A stretch of 64,000 bases of DNA from Streptomyces himalayensis subsp. himalayensis (GTDB taxonomy: Bacteria > Actinomycetota > Actinomycetes > Streptomycetales > Streptomycetaceae): assembly GCF_013778455.1 (NCBI RefSeq), contig NZ_JACEHE010000017.1, forward strand, positions 157,719-221,718, in the 5' to 3' direction. The notes under the pieces were generated by a model. It saw only the letters and a program-made list of their open reading frames with translations, searched no databases and was not told the DNA's origin. This document shows positions 7,793 to 15,798 of this stretch, in pieces (position 1 is the first letter of the stretch; every line of letters begins with the position of its first letter). Made by a program: the position numbers and the translations under genes.

Positions 7793-9226
7793 ATGCACAA
7801 CGAACCGCCCGATCAGGCACGGACCGCGGTCGCGGGGCCGCACTCCGCCACCGCCGCACCCCTGGGCCAGGAGCAGGAACCCCTGTCGGGCGGGCTCAAG
7901 CAGCGGCATCTGACCATGCTCGGTCTTGGCGGCGTGATCGGTGCGGGGCTGTTCGTCGGCTCCGGGGCGGGGATCGCCGTGGCCGGTCCTGGGATCGTCG
8001 TGTCGTATCTGGTGGCGGGTGCGCTGGCGATGTGCGTGATGCGGATGCTCGGCGAGATGTCGGCGGCGATGCCCGCGTCGGGGGCGTTCTCGGTGCATGC
8101 GGAGCGGGCGCTCGGCCGGTGGGCGGGGTTCACCGTCGGCTGGCTGTACTGGTTCATGCTCGTGGTCGTGCTCGCCGTGGAGGCGACGGGCGCGGCGACG
8201 ATCGCGCACGGCTGGGTGCCGTCGGTGCCGCAGTGGACCTGGGTGCTGATCTTCATGGTGGTCTTCACGGGGGTGAATCTCGCCGCCGTGAAGAACTTCG
8301 GCGAGTTCGAGTTCTGGTTCGCCGCGCTGAAGGTCGCCGCGATCGTGCTCTTCCTCGCGCTGGGCCTCCTCGCGATCCTCGGACTGCTGCCGGACACGGA
8401 TCCCGTGGGCCTGACGAATCTCACGGGGCACGGCGGGTTCCTCCCGCACGGCTGGGAGGGGGTCGTCTCCGGTGTGCTCGCGGTCGTCTTCGCCTTCGGC
8501 GGCCTCGAGGTGGTGACGATCGCCGCGGCCGAGTCCGACGATCCGGCCCGCTCGGTCGCGCGGGCGGTGCGCAGCGCGGTGTTCCGAATCCTCTTCTTCT
8601 ACGTCGGGTCGATGCTGGTCATCGTGACGGTGCTGCCGTGGACGGCGCAGCAGGCGGGGCTCAGTCCGTATGTCACGGTCCTCGACTCGATCGGGGTGCC
8701 GTCCGCGGGCACGGTCATGAACATCGTGGTGTTCGTCGCGCTGCTGTCGGCGCTGAACGCGAATCTCTACGGCTCGTCCCGCATGGTCTTCTCGCTCGCC
8801 GAGCGCGGCGAGGCGCCGAAGGCGCTGCTCAGGGTGGATCGCGGCGGGGTCCCGCGGCGCGCGGTGCTCGCGTCCGTGGCCTTCGGTTTCGTGTCCGTGC
8901 TGCTCAATCTGAAGTGGCCCGACACGGTCTTCCTCTACATGCTGAACGCGGTCGGCGCCGTGCTGCTGTTCGTATGGGCGCTGATCGCGGTGTCGCAGCT
9001 GCGGCTGCGGCGGCGTATCGAACGGGAGGCGCCGGAGCGGCTGGTGCTGAAGATGTGGGCGTTCCCGTGGCTGACGTGGGCGGCGCTGGCCGGGATGGCG
9101 GCCGTGCTCGTGCTGATGCTGACGGACGACGGGACGCGGTCGCAGGTGCTGTGGTCGGCGGGGGCGACGGCGGTGGTGCTGGTGTGTGCGGGCGTCCGCG
9201 AGCTGATGGAGCGGAGGGAGGCCTGA
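7793..9226 (+). CDS. Amino-acid permease (APC superfamily), copy 2
   Basis: A 477-residue polytopic transporter, a paralogue of the genes at 5313 and 9439. It shares LKQRHLTMLGLGGVIGAGLF at the first helix, the SGAFSVHAERALGRWAGF loop and the FGEFEFWFAALKV segment typical of AAT-type amino-acid permeases. The chosen ATG (MHNEPPDQ) puts a short hydrophilic tail before helix 1 as in the paralogues; a longer in-frame extension adds only unrelated Arg-rich sequence. The last bases of the gene lie inside a 37-bp direct repeat that recurs just downstream. Substrate is unknown. Confidence 0.9.
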   Translation: MHNEPPDQARTAVAGPHSATAAPLGQEQEPLSGGLKQRHLTMLGLGGVIGAGLFVGSGAGIAVAGPGIVVSYLVAGALAMCVMRMLGEMSAAMPASGAFSVHAERALGRWAGFTVGWLYWFMLVVVLAVEATGAATIAHGWVPSVPQWTWVLIFMVVFTGVNLAAVKNFGEFEFWFAALKVAAIVLFLALGLLAILGLLPDTDPVGLTNLTGHGGFLPHGWEGVVSGVLAVVFAFGGLEVVTIAAAESDDPARSVARAVRSAVFRILFFYVGSMLVIVTVLPWTAQQAGLSPYVTVLDSIGVPSAGTVMNIVVFVALLSALNANLYGSSRMVFSLAERGEAPKALLRVDRGGVPRRAVLASVAFGFVSVLLNLKWPDTVFLYMLNAVGAVLLFVWALIAVSQLRLRRRIEREAPERLVLKMWAFPWLTWAALAGMAAVLVLMLTDDGTRSQVLWSAGATAVVLVCAGVRELMERREA

Positions 9227-9300
9227 CCTTTCGGGTGGACGGCCCAGCGGCTGCCCGTGGGACGCCTGACCCTTCGGGTGGACGGCCCACCGGCTGCCCG
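9221..9300. repeat. Two-copy 37-bp direct repeat at the end of permease 2
   Basis: Positions 9221-9257 and 9264-9300 are near-identical (period 43), differing at two positions. The first copy includes the permease stop codon. Each copy contains a short self-complementary element, GGTGG...CCACC in the second copy. Confidence 0.7.
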
Positions 9301-9438
9301 CTTGATCGCGCTCAGCGTTCCACTCCTCACGCACCGCACAGTCACCGTCCGAATATCGGTCATGATCTTCGTCTGAACGGGGCTGGTGTTCACACTGTGC
9401 CGTTGGAAACGCCGTCTCACGTAACGGACAACCCGCCC

Positions 9439-10863
9439 ATGTCTCGGACCACCCCGTCCGTCGAGCCCTCGCCGGCCGACACCCCGACCCGCTCCGAGAG
9501 CGCCGCCCCTGCCGGCGACTCGCTCTCGCACGGTCTCAAGCAGCGGCATCTGTCGATGATCGCCCTCGGTGGCGTGATCGGCGCCGGGCTCTTCGTCGGA
9601 TCGGGTGCGGGCATCGCGGCCGCGGGCCCGTCCATCGTCATCGCCTATGCGGTGTCGGGTCTCCTTGTCATGCTCGTGATGCGGATGCTCGGTGAGATGT
9701 CCGCCGCGTATCCGTCCTCGGGCTCGTTCTCCGCGCATGCGGAGCGGGCGATCGGGCCGTGGGCCGGGTTCACCGCGGGCTGGTCGTTCTGGGTGCTGCT
9801 CTGCACGGCCGTGGGCCTGGAGGGCATCGGCGCAGCGAAGATCGTCAGCGGCTGGCTGCCCGGTACGCCCGAGTGGGCGTGGGTGGCGCTGTTCATGGTC
9901 GTCTTCTGCGCGGCGAACCTGGCGGCCGTGAAGAACTTCGGTGAGTTCGAGTTCTGGTTCGCCGCGCTCAAGGTCGGCGCGATCACGCTGTTCCTCGTCC
10001 TCGGCGTCCTGGCGATCCTCGGTGTCCTGCCCGGCAGCGACGCTCCCGGCCTGAGCAACCTCACCGGTGACGGCGGTTTCCTGCCGAACGGCAGCGAGGG
10101 CCTGGTCATCGGCCTGCTCGCCTCGGTGTTCGCGTACGGCGGCATCGAGACGGTCACCATCGCGGCCGCCGAGTCCGAGAAGCCGGTCGAGGGCGTCTCG
10201 AAGGCCGTGCGCACCGCGATGTGGCGCATCGCGCTCTTCTACATCGGGTCGATGGCGGTCATCGTCACGCTGGTGCCGTGGGACGACAAGGCCGTCGTCG
10301 AGAAGGGCCCCTACGTGGCGACGCTCGACCACCTGGGCATCCCGGGCGCCGGGCAGCTGATGAACGTGGTCGTGCTGGTCGCTCTGCTCTCCGCGATGAA
10401 CGCCAACATCTACGGCTCCTCGCGCATCGCGTTCTCGCTGGTCGCGCGCGGTCAGGGCCCGAAGGCGTTGGGCAAGGTCTCGGGCGGTGTGCCGCGCGCC
10501 GCCGTGCTGGCGTCCTGCGTCTTCGGCTTCGTCTGCGTGGTGCTCAGCTACTGGCGGCCCGACGACGTGTTCGCCTGGCTGCTGAACATGATCGGCGCGG
10601 TCATCCTGGTCGTCTGGTTCTTCATCGCCGTCTCCCAGCTGCGGATGCGCCGGGGGCTGGAGCGCGAGGCACCCGAGAAGCTGGTCGTGCGGATGTGGGC
10701 GTTCCCGGTGCTGACCTGGGCCGCGCTGGCCGGGATGGCCGCGATCTTCATTCTGATGGCGCGTCAGCCGGACACCCGGGTGCAGCTGTACTCGACGGGC
10801 GGGATGACGCTGTTCCTGGCCGTGGTCGGTTACGCGTGGCAGAGGACGCGGGCGAGGGACTGA
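9439..10863 (+). CDS. Amino-acid permease (APC superfamily), copy 3
   Basis: A 474-residue transporter closely similar to the permeases at 5313 and 7793, with LKQRHLSMIALGGVIGAGLF at helix 1 and about twelve hydrophobic segments. The open frame extends far upstream to 7543, but that part is an antiparallel or shifted reading of the second permease; the permease sequence begins at the ATG at 9439. The ribosome site is poor (no clear AGGA within 12 bases), so translation may be weak or the start slightly different. It lies 212 bases after copy 2 and is followed by a hairpin terminator. Confidence 0.9.
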   Translation: MSRTTPSVEPSPADTPTRSESAAPAGDSLSHGLKQRHLSMIALGGVIGAGLFVGSGAGIAAAGPSIVIAYAVSGLLVMLVMRMLGEMSAAYPSSGSFSAHAERAIGPWAGFTAGWSFWVLLCTAVGLEGIGAAKIVSGWLPGTPEWAWVALFMVVFCAANLAAVKNFGEFEFWFAALKVGAITLFLVLGVLAILGVLPGSDAPGLSNLTGDGGFLPNGSEGLVIGLLASVFAYGGIETVTIAAAESEKPVEGVSKAVRTAMWRIALFYIGSMAVIVTLVPWDDKAVVEKGPYVATLDHLGIPGAGQLMNVVVLVALLSAMNANIYGSSRIAFSLVARGQGPKALGKVSGGVPRAAVLASCVFGFVCVVLSYWRPDDVFAWLLNMIGAVILVVWFFIAVSQLRMRRGLEREAPEKLVVRMWAFPVLTWAALAGMAAIFILMARQPDTRVQLYSTGGMTLFLAVVGYAWQRTRARD

Positions 10864-10890
10864 CCCGCGCACTGCGCACCGACAGCGAGC

Positions 10891-10923
10891 GGCCCTCGCA
10901 CGGAACATGTCCGTGCGAGGGCC
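10891..10923. terminator. Hairpin terminator between permease 3 and the DsbA-like gene
   Basis: A perfect 14-bp inverted repeat with a 5-base loop lies between the convergent genes ending at 10863 and 10982. Confidence 0.85.
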
Positions 10924-10981
10924 GTCTCATCGCGAGCAGTCGACTGAGCCGCGCTGTCAGACCCGCCCCGTCCCTTCGGGA

Positions 10982-11620
10982 TCACAGGTTGCTGAAGTCC
11001 GGCCCCTTGGTGCGCGTGCGCTTGATCTCGTAGAAGCCTGGGACCGAGGCGACGAGGAGGGTGCCGTCCCACAGCTTCGCCGCCTCCTCGCCCTTCGGGG
11101 CCGGAGTGACGACCGGGCCGAAGAAGGCGATCTGCTCGCCGTCCGCGCCGGGCACGGCGATGACCGGGGTGCCGACGTCCTGGCCGACCTTGTCGATGCC
11201 CTCCTTGTGGGAGGCGCGCAGCTCGGCGTCGTACGGGGTGGAGTCCCAGTGGTCGAGGAGGGACTCGGGCAGGCCGACGTCCTTCAGTGCGGCGGCGATG
11301 ACGTCCTTCTCGATGCCCTCGCCCTGGTTGTGGACCCGCGTGCCGATCGCGGTGTAGAGGTCGCCGAGCACCTCGGGCCCGTGCTCCTGCTGCGCGGCGA
11401 TGGCCACCCGGACCGGGCCCCAGGCCTTCGTCGCGAGCATCTCGCGGTATTCCTCGGGCAATTCATCGATTTTCGGCTCGTTGAGGACGGCCAGGCTCAT
11501 CACATGCCAGCGGACCTCGATGTCGCGGACCTTCTCCACTTCCAGGACCCACCGGGAGGTCATCCAGGCCCAGGGGCACAGCGGGTCGAACCAGAAGTCG
11601 ACAGGGGTCTTCTCGGTCAT
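10982..11620 (-). CDS. DsbA-family oxidoreductase, Rv2466c-like (mycothiol-dependent)
   Basis: A 212-residue thioredoxin-fold protein with a helical insertion, closely resembling the mycobacterial mycothiol-dependent reductase Rv2466c: FWFDPLCPWAWMTSRWVLE at the N-terminus, HVMSLAVLNE, then RVHNQGEG and DVGTPVIAVPG with the cis-Pro. The active-site motif reads C15-P-W-A, where Rv2466c has CPWC, so the resolving Cys is replaced by Ala. That suits a monothiol mechanism using mycothiol, but is inference. The ATG at 11620 has a GAG-rich ribosome site upstream. It is divergent from the first aminopeptidase N gene, 113 bases apart. Confidence 0.88.
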   Translation of the reverse strand: MTEKTPVDFWFDPLCPWAWMTSRWVLEVEKVRDIEVRWHVMSLAVLNEPKIDELPEEYREMLATKAWGPVRVAIAAQQEHGPEVLGDLYTAIGTRVHNQGEGIEKDVIAAALKDVGLPESLLDHWDSTPYDAELRASHKEGIDKVGQDVGTPVIAVPGADGEQIAFFGPVVTPAPKGEEAAKLWDGTLLVASVPGFYEIKRTRTKGPDFSNL

Positions 11621-11733
11621 GGCTCTCCTCATCAGCACAAGTTCGGCATCTGGGCACGCAAACGCTCCCGCCCCTCCCCGCATTCCCGGATGAGAGGATC
11701 GGCCCTGTTCCGCCGACCTTCGAAGGAGTGCCC

Positions 11734-14325
11734 GTGCCCGGTGAGAATCTGTCCCGCGACGAGGCCCGCGAGCGGGCCGCGCTGCTGTCCGTCGACGGGT
11801 ACGAGGTCGAGCTCGACCTGCGCTCCGCTGTCGGGGGGAGCGAGTCGGAGCCGCGTACGTTCCGCTCGGTGACCACGATCCGGTTCCGCTGCGCCGAGCC
11901 GGGCGCGACGAGCTTCGCCGACCTGATCGCGCCGAGCGTCACGGCCGTGTCCCTCAACGGCAGGGACCTCGACCCCGGGGAGGTGTTCGACGGTTCCCGG
12001 ATCACGCTGGAGGATCTCGCCGCCGAGAACGAGCTGGTGGTGGACGCGCAGTGCGCCTACTCCCGCACCGGCGAGGGCATGCACCGCTTCGTCGACCCGG
12101 AGGACGGCGAGGTCTATCTCTACACGCAGTACGAGCCCGCCGACTCCCGTCGCGTCTTCGCGAACTTCGAACAGCCGGACCTGAAGGCGCCCTTCCGCTT
12201 CGAGGTGCAGGCTCCGGCCGGGTGGACGGTGTGGTCCAACGGCGTCGGGGAGCGCAAGGACGGCGTCTGGCACTTCGCCGAGACCAAGCCGATCTCCACC
12301 TACATCACAGCCGTCGTCGCCGGCCCGTACCACCATGTGACGGACACGTACACGCGGACGTTCGAGGACGGTACGACGCTGGAGATCCCGCTCGGCGCGC
12401 TGTGCCGCAAGGGGCTCGCCCGGTACTTCGACGCGGACGACGTCTTCCTCGTCACCAAGCAGGGCCTGGACTTCTTCCACGACCACTTCGACTACCCGTA
12501 CCCCTTCGGGAAGTACGACCAGGCGTTCGTGCCCGAGTACAACCTCGGCGCGATGGAGAACCCGGGCTGTGTGACCTTCCGCGAGGAGTACATCTTCCGC
12601 GGCAAGGTGACACAAGCGGCGTACGAGCGGCGGGCCAACGTCATCCTGCACGAGATGGCGCACATGTGGTTCGGCGATCTCGTCACCATGCAGTGGTGGG
12701 ACGACCTGTGGCTGAAGGAGTCGTTCGCCGACTTCATGGGGTCCTTCTCGATGGTCGAGGCGACCCGCTTCACGGGCGGCTGGATCACCTTCGCCAACAA
12801 CCGCAAGGCCTGGGCGTACCGCGCCGACCAGCTGCCCTCCACCCACCCGATCACGGCCGACATCCGCGACCTGGAGGACGCCAAGCTCAACTTCGACGGC
12901 ATCACCTACGCCAAGGGCGCGTCCGTGCTCAAGCAGCTGGTGGCGTACGCCGGGCGTGACGCCTTCCTGGAGGGCTCGCGGCGCTACTTCAAGCGGCACG
13001 CGTACGGCAACACGCAGCTCGGCGATCTGCTGTCGGTCCTGGAGGAGACCTCCGGGCGGGACATGACGGGCTGGTCGCGGGCGTGGCTGCAGACCGCCGG
13101 GGTCAACTCCCTGACCCCGCAGGTGCTGCTGGACTCCGAGGGGCGCCTCAGCGAGCTGGCCGTCGTCCAGGAGGCACCCGAGTCGCACCCCGACCTGCGG
13201 CCGCATCGGGTGGCGGTGGGCCTCTACCGGCTGACCGCGGAAGGGAATCTGGAGCGGTACGCGCGCGTGGAGACCGATGTCGTGGGTGCGCGGACGGTCG
13301 TCGGCGAGCTGGCGGGTGCGGACGCCCCGGACCTCGTCCTGGTCAACGACGACGACCTCACGTACTGCAAGATCCGCTTCGACGAGAACTCGCTCGCCAC
13401 GCTGCGGGAGCGCCTCGGCGACATCACCGACTCCCTTGCGCGCGCGCTGTGCTGGTCCGCGCTGTGGAGCCTGACGCGGGACGCGCTCCTGCCCGCGCGT
13501 GAGTTCATCGGACTCGTGCTGCGGTTCGGAGGCCGGGAGTCCGATATCGGCGTGCTGCAGATGCTGCACGCCTGGGCGAAGTCGGCGCACGTGAACTACG
13601 CGGCGGCCGCGTGGCGCGAGGAGGGTGGCCGGCTGCTCGCCGAAGGAGCTCTCCGGGAGCTGCGGCGCGCCGAGCCCGGCAGCCAGCACCAGCTGACCTG
13701 GGCGCGGTTCTTCGCCTCCGTCGCGTCGAGCGAGGCCGATCTGCAGTTCCTCCGCGATCTGCTGGAGGGGACCGAGAAGCTGGAGGGGCTGGAGGTCGAC
13801 CAGGAGCTGCGGTGGTCGCTCCTGGAGCCGCTCGCCGTGTACGGGGTCGCCGACGAAGCCGTGCTCGCGGCGGAGCTCGCCAGGGACGACACGGCGTCGG
13901 GCAAGCGGCACCAGGTGCGGTGCCTGGCCGCGCGGCCCTCGGCGGCCGTCAAGGCGCAGGCGTGGGCGGCCGTTGTCGAGTCCGACGCGCTGTCGAACGC
14001 GCTTGTAGAGGCGACGATCGCGGGGTTCGCGCAGCCGTCGCAGCGGGGGCTTCTCGCGCCTTATGCCGCGAAGTACTTCGATGCGATCGAGCGGGTGTGG
14101 GAGGAGCGGTCCATTCAGATCGGGATGGATGTGGTGCGGGGGTTGTTCCCGGCGTTGCAGGACTCGCCGGAGACGCTTGGTGCCACGGATGCGTGGCTGG
14201 AGGGCCACGTTTCCGCGCCTCCCGCGCTGAGGCGTCTCGTGCTGGAGGCACGGGACGATCTTGCGCGGGCCTTGCGGGGGCAGGCGTGTGACGCCGGTGC
14301 CGGTGCCGGTGCCGGGACGCTGTAG
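11734..14325 (+). CDS. pepN: Aminopeptidase N, M1 zinc metallopeptidase, copy 1
   Basis: An 863-residue cytoplasmic M1 metallopeptidase that removes N-terminal amino acids from peptides. The exopeptidase motif GAMEN begins near residue 272 and the zinc site HEMAHMW begins at His306, with the third ligand Glu in WLKESFADF about 19 residues later. The C-terminal ERAP1-like helical region is complete. Two GTG codons compete; the one at 11734 is preferred because AGGAG ends five bases before it and the resulting start PGENLSRDEA aligns with the paralogue at 25500 (PGTNLTREEA). The paralogue differs mainly in the C-terminal helical half. Confidence 0.93.
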   Translation: MPGENLSRDEARERAALLSVDGYEVELDLRSAVGGSESEPRTFRSVTTIRFRCAEPGATSFADLIAPSVTAVSLNGRDLDPGEVFDGSRITLEDLAAENELVVDAQCAYSRTGEGMHRFVDPEDGEVYLYTQYEPADSRRVFANFEQPDLKAPFRFEVQAPAGWTVWSNGVGERKDGVWHFAETKPISTYITAVVAGPYHHVTDTYTRTFEDGTTLEIPLGALCRKGLARYFDADDVFLVTKQGLDFFHDHFDYPYPFGKYDQAFVPEYNLGAMENPGCVTFREEYIFRGKVTQAAYERRANVILHEMAHMWFGDLVTMQWWDDLWLKESFADFMGSFSMVEATRFTGGWITFANNRKAWAYRADQLPSTHPITADIRDLEDAKLNFDGITYAKGASVLKQLVAYAGRDAFLEGSRRYFKRHAYGNTQLGDLLSVLEETSGRDMTGWSRAWLQTAGVNSLTPQVLLDSEGRLSELAVVQEAPESHPDLRPHRVAVGLYRLTAEGNLERYARVETDVVGARTVVGELAGADAPDLVLVNDDDLTYCKIRFDENSLATLRERLGDITDSLARALCWSALWSLTRDALLPAREFIGLVLRFGGRESDIGVLQMLHAWAKSAHVNYAAAAWREEGGRLLAEGALRELRRAEPGSQHQLTWARFFASVASSEADLQFLRDLLEGTEKLEGLEVDQELRWSLLEPLAVYGVADEAVLAAELARDDTASGKRHQVRCLAARPSAAVKAQAWAAVVESDALSNALVEATIAGFAQPSQRGLLAPYAAKYFDAIERVWEERSIQIGMDVVRGLFPALQDSPETLGATDAWLEGHVSAPPALRRLVLEARDDLARALRGQACDAGAGAGAGTL

Positions 14326-14649
14326 CTCTTTGCTTGGTACGACCCCGGGGCGCCGTTGCTCGGGGGTTGTGCCCACCCTCCCCCAGCTACCGCTGGGAGG
14401 TGCCCCCAGCCCAGCGGAACGACTGCCCACAACGGGAGCGGCGCGCCTTGCCGCAACGCGACGGCGCGCCCCCTCTGTGGGTGTTTGCTGCGGCGGTTAC
14501 CGAACGCAGGCACGGCGGGCCGTAACCCCGAATGGACCAGCGGCTTTCGGGTGTCGAACGTTCGTACTTTAGGGCGAGCTTGTCCGGATTTTTCGACGGC
14601 TGCGTAACAGCGGTTAAAGGGCCGAGAGGCGGTGGGAAGGTCCGGGGGC
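14326..14649. other. Intergenic region with repeat-like hairpins
   Basis: This 324-base region after pepN carries no gene that I can support. It contains a small hairpin (CCCAGC/GCTGGG, 14382-14397) followed by a GGGAGGTGCCCCC core, and a pair of self-complementary GGCGCGCC octamers (14440 and 14463). These could act as a terminator. The downstream third is less GC-rich and probably holds the promoter of the next gene. Confidence 0.5.
14382..14408. repeat. Hairpin with 16-base core shared with a coding site at 60721
   Basis: The stem CCCAGC/GCTGGG with a 4-base loop runs into CTGGGAGGTGCCCCCA (14393-14408). The same 16 bases occur exactly at 60721-60736 inside the PP2C gene. From general familiarity, Streptomyces genomes carry many copies of similar elements, so this is a likely dispersed repeat. 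Confidence 0.5.
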
Positions 14650-15720
14650 ATGAACCACAACGCCCCGCTCACACCCCGTCCCTCGCTCCGCCCCGTGCTC
14701 TACGACGTCCGGCTGCGCGTGCTGAGCACCGCGCAGCTGCGGGCGCACGGTGTCTCCAGTGCGGAGACGAACGCGCGCTGCCGGCCCGGCGGACCCTGGC
14801 AGCAACTCCTGCCCGGCGTCCATCTTCTCCACTCCGGGCCACCCACCAGCGAGGAACGGCTGCACGCCGTGCTGCTCTACGCCGGGAACGCGTCTCCCCG
14901 CCGCGCGGCGCTCACCGTCCCGGCGCAGCCCGCCCCGGGAGAGCCGCATGGCCCCGGAGAGCAGCGGATCTCCTACGGCGACGCAATGATCACCGGCCTG
15001 GCGGCGCTCACGCTGCACCGTCTCCCGTCCGCTCCTCCGCTGCTCTCCCTCAACCGCATCGACGTGCTGGTGCCGCGCACGCGTCGGCTGCGCTCGACGG
15101 GTTTCGCCCGGCTGGTCCGCGCGCCCGAGCTGCCCGTACCGGAGCAGGTCACCGGCCTGCCGGTGGCGCCGGTGCCGCGGGCGCTCGCCGACGCGGTCGC
15201 GGAGCTGTCGGACGCCGAGGCGGTACGCCGCCTGCTCACCGAGGCCGTACGGGGCGGTCACTGCGACCCGGCAGCCGTCGTAAGGGAGTTGGCCGAGGCG
15301 CAGCTGCTGAACCGGCCGCACGTCGTGGACGCCGTCGAATCGCTGCTCGCCGAGGGACGGGCCATCGCGGAGGACCGGCTGTACCGGATGGTGCGCGAGC
15401 ACCGGCTGCCCGACCCGCTGTGGAACGTGGACCTGCGGCTGCCCGGAGGGCCGCACCTGGGTGGCGTGGACGCGTACTGGCCCGACCAGGCGGTGGCCGT
15501 CGAACTGGACACGCGGGCGCCCCGCCAGGACGAGGACGCGCTGTGGTCCGAGTACGCCCGCAAGCGCGAGCACTTGGAGCGGCTCGGCATCACCGTCGTC
15601 CACCTCACGCCGAAGAAGCTGCGTGACGCGCTCGAGCAGCAGGCGACGGTCGTACGGACGGCGCTCATGGCCTCTGCCGACCGCGAACCGGCGGCGTATG
15701 TGGTGGTGCTGCCCCGCTGA
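14650..15720 (+). CDS. AbiEi-like N-terminus with DUF559/Vsr-like endonuclease C-terminus
   Basis: A 356-residue cytoplasmic protein. The first 60 residues (LRVLSTAQLRAHGVSSAE then GPWQQLLPGVHLLHSG) resemble the winged-helix AbiEi-type N-terminus of a widespread actinobacterial family. The last 100 residues (GVDAYWPDQAVAVELDTRAP, then YARKREHLERLGITVVHLTP) look like the DUF559/Vsr-type endonuclease fold with its acidic catalytic positions. Proteins of this architecture are common in actinobacteria and mostly uncharacterised; a role as antitoxin or nuclease is not established. No toxin partner gene is adjacent. The ATG at 14650 follows a GGAAGG ribosome site. Confidence 0.65.
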   Translation: MNHNAPLTPRPSLRPVLYDVRLRVLSTAQLRAHGVSSAETNARCRPGGPWQQLLPGVHLLHSGPPTSEERLHAVLLYAGNASPRRAALTVPAQPAPGEPHGPGEQRISYGDAMITGLAALTLHRLPSAPPLLSLNRIDVLVPRTRRLRSTGFARLVRAPELPVPEQVTGLPVAPVPRALADAVAELSDAEAVRRLLTEAVRGGHCDPAAVVRELAEAQLLNRPHVVDAVESLLAEGRAIAEDRLYRMVREHRLPDPLWNVDLRLPGGPHLGGVDAYWPDQAVAVELDTRAPRQDEDALWSEYARKREHLERLGITVVHLTPKKLRDALEQQATVVRTALMASADREPAAYVVVLPR

Positions 15721-15748
15721 CGTACCGGATGGGAACCAACCGGAGGGA

Positions 15749-15789
15749 GTGAAGGGGCGGATCCCGCAGGACCGGGACCGTCCCTTCAC
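15749..15789. terminator. Hairpin between AbiEi-like and metallophosphoesterase genes
   Basis: A 12-bp inverted repeat (one G-T pair) encloses a 17-base loop between the convergent genes ending at 15720 and 15799. Confidence 0.7.
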
Positions 15790-15798
15790 CGTTGCGCG

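Noticed and set aside
7543..9438. Long open frame running into permease 3 from 7543
   Set aside because: The part before 9439 is an out-of-phase reading of the permease 2 gene, Arg/Gly-rich and without any recognisable domain.
11632..14430. Very long frame antisense to pepN copy 1
   Set aside because: It is an antisense shadow with Arg/Gly-rich composition, while the sense strand encodes a full M1 peptidase.
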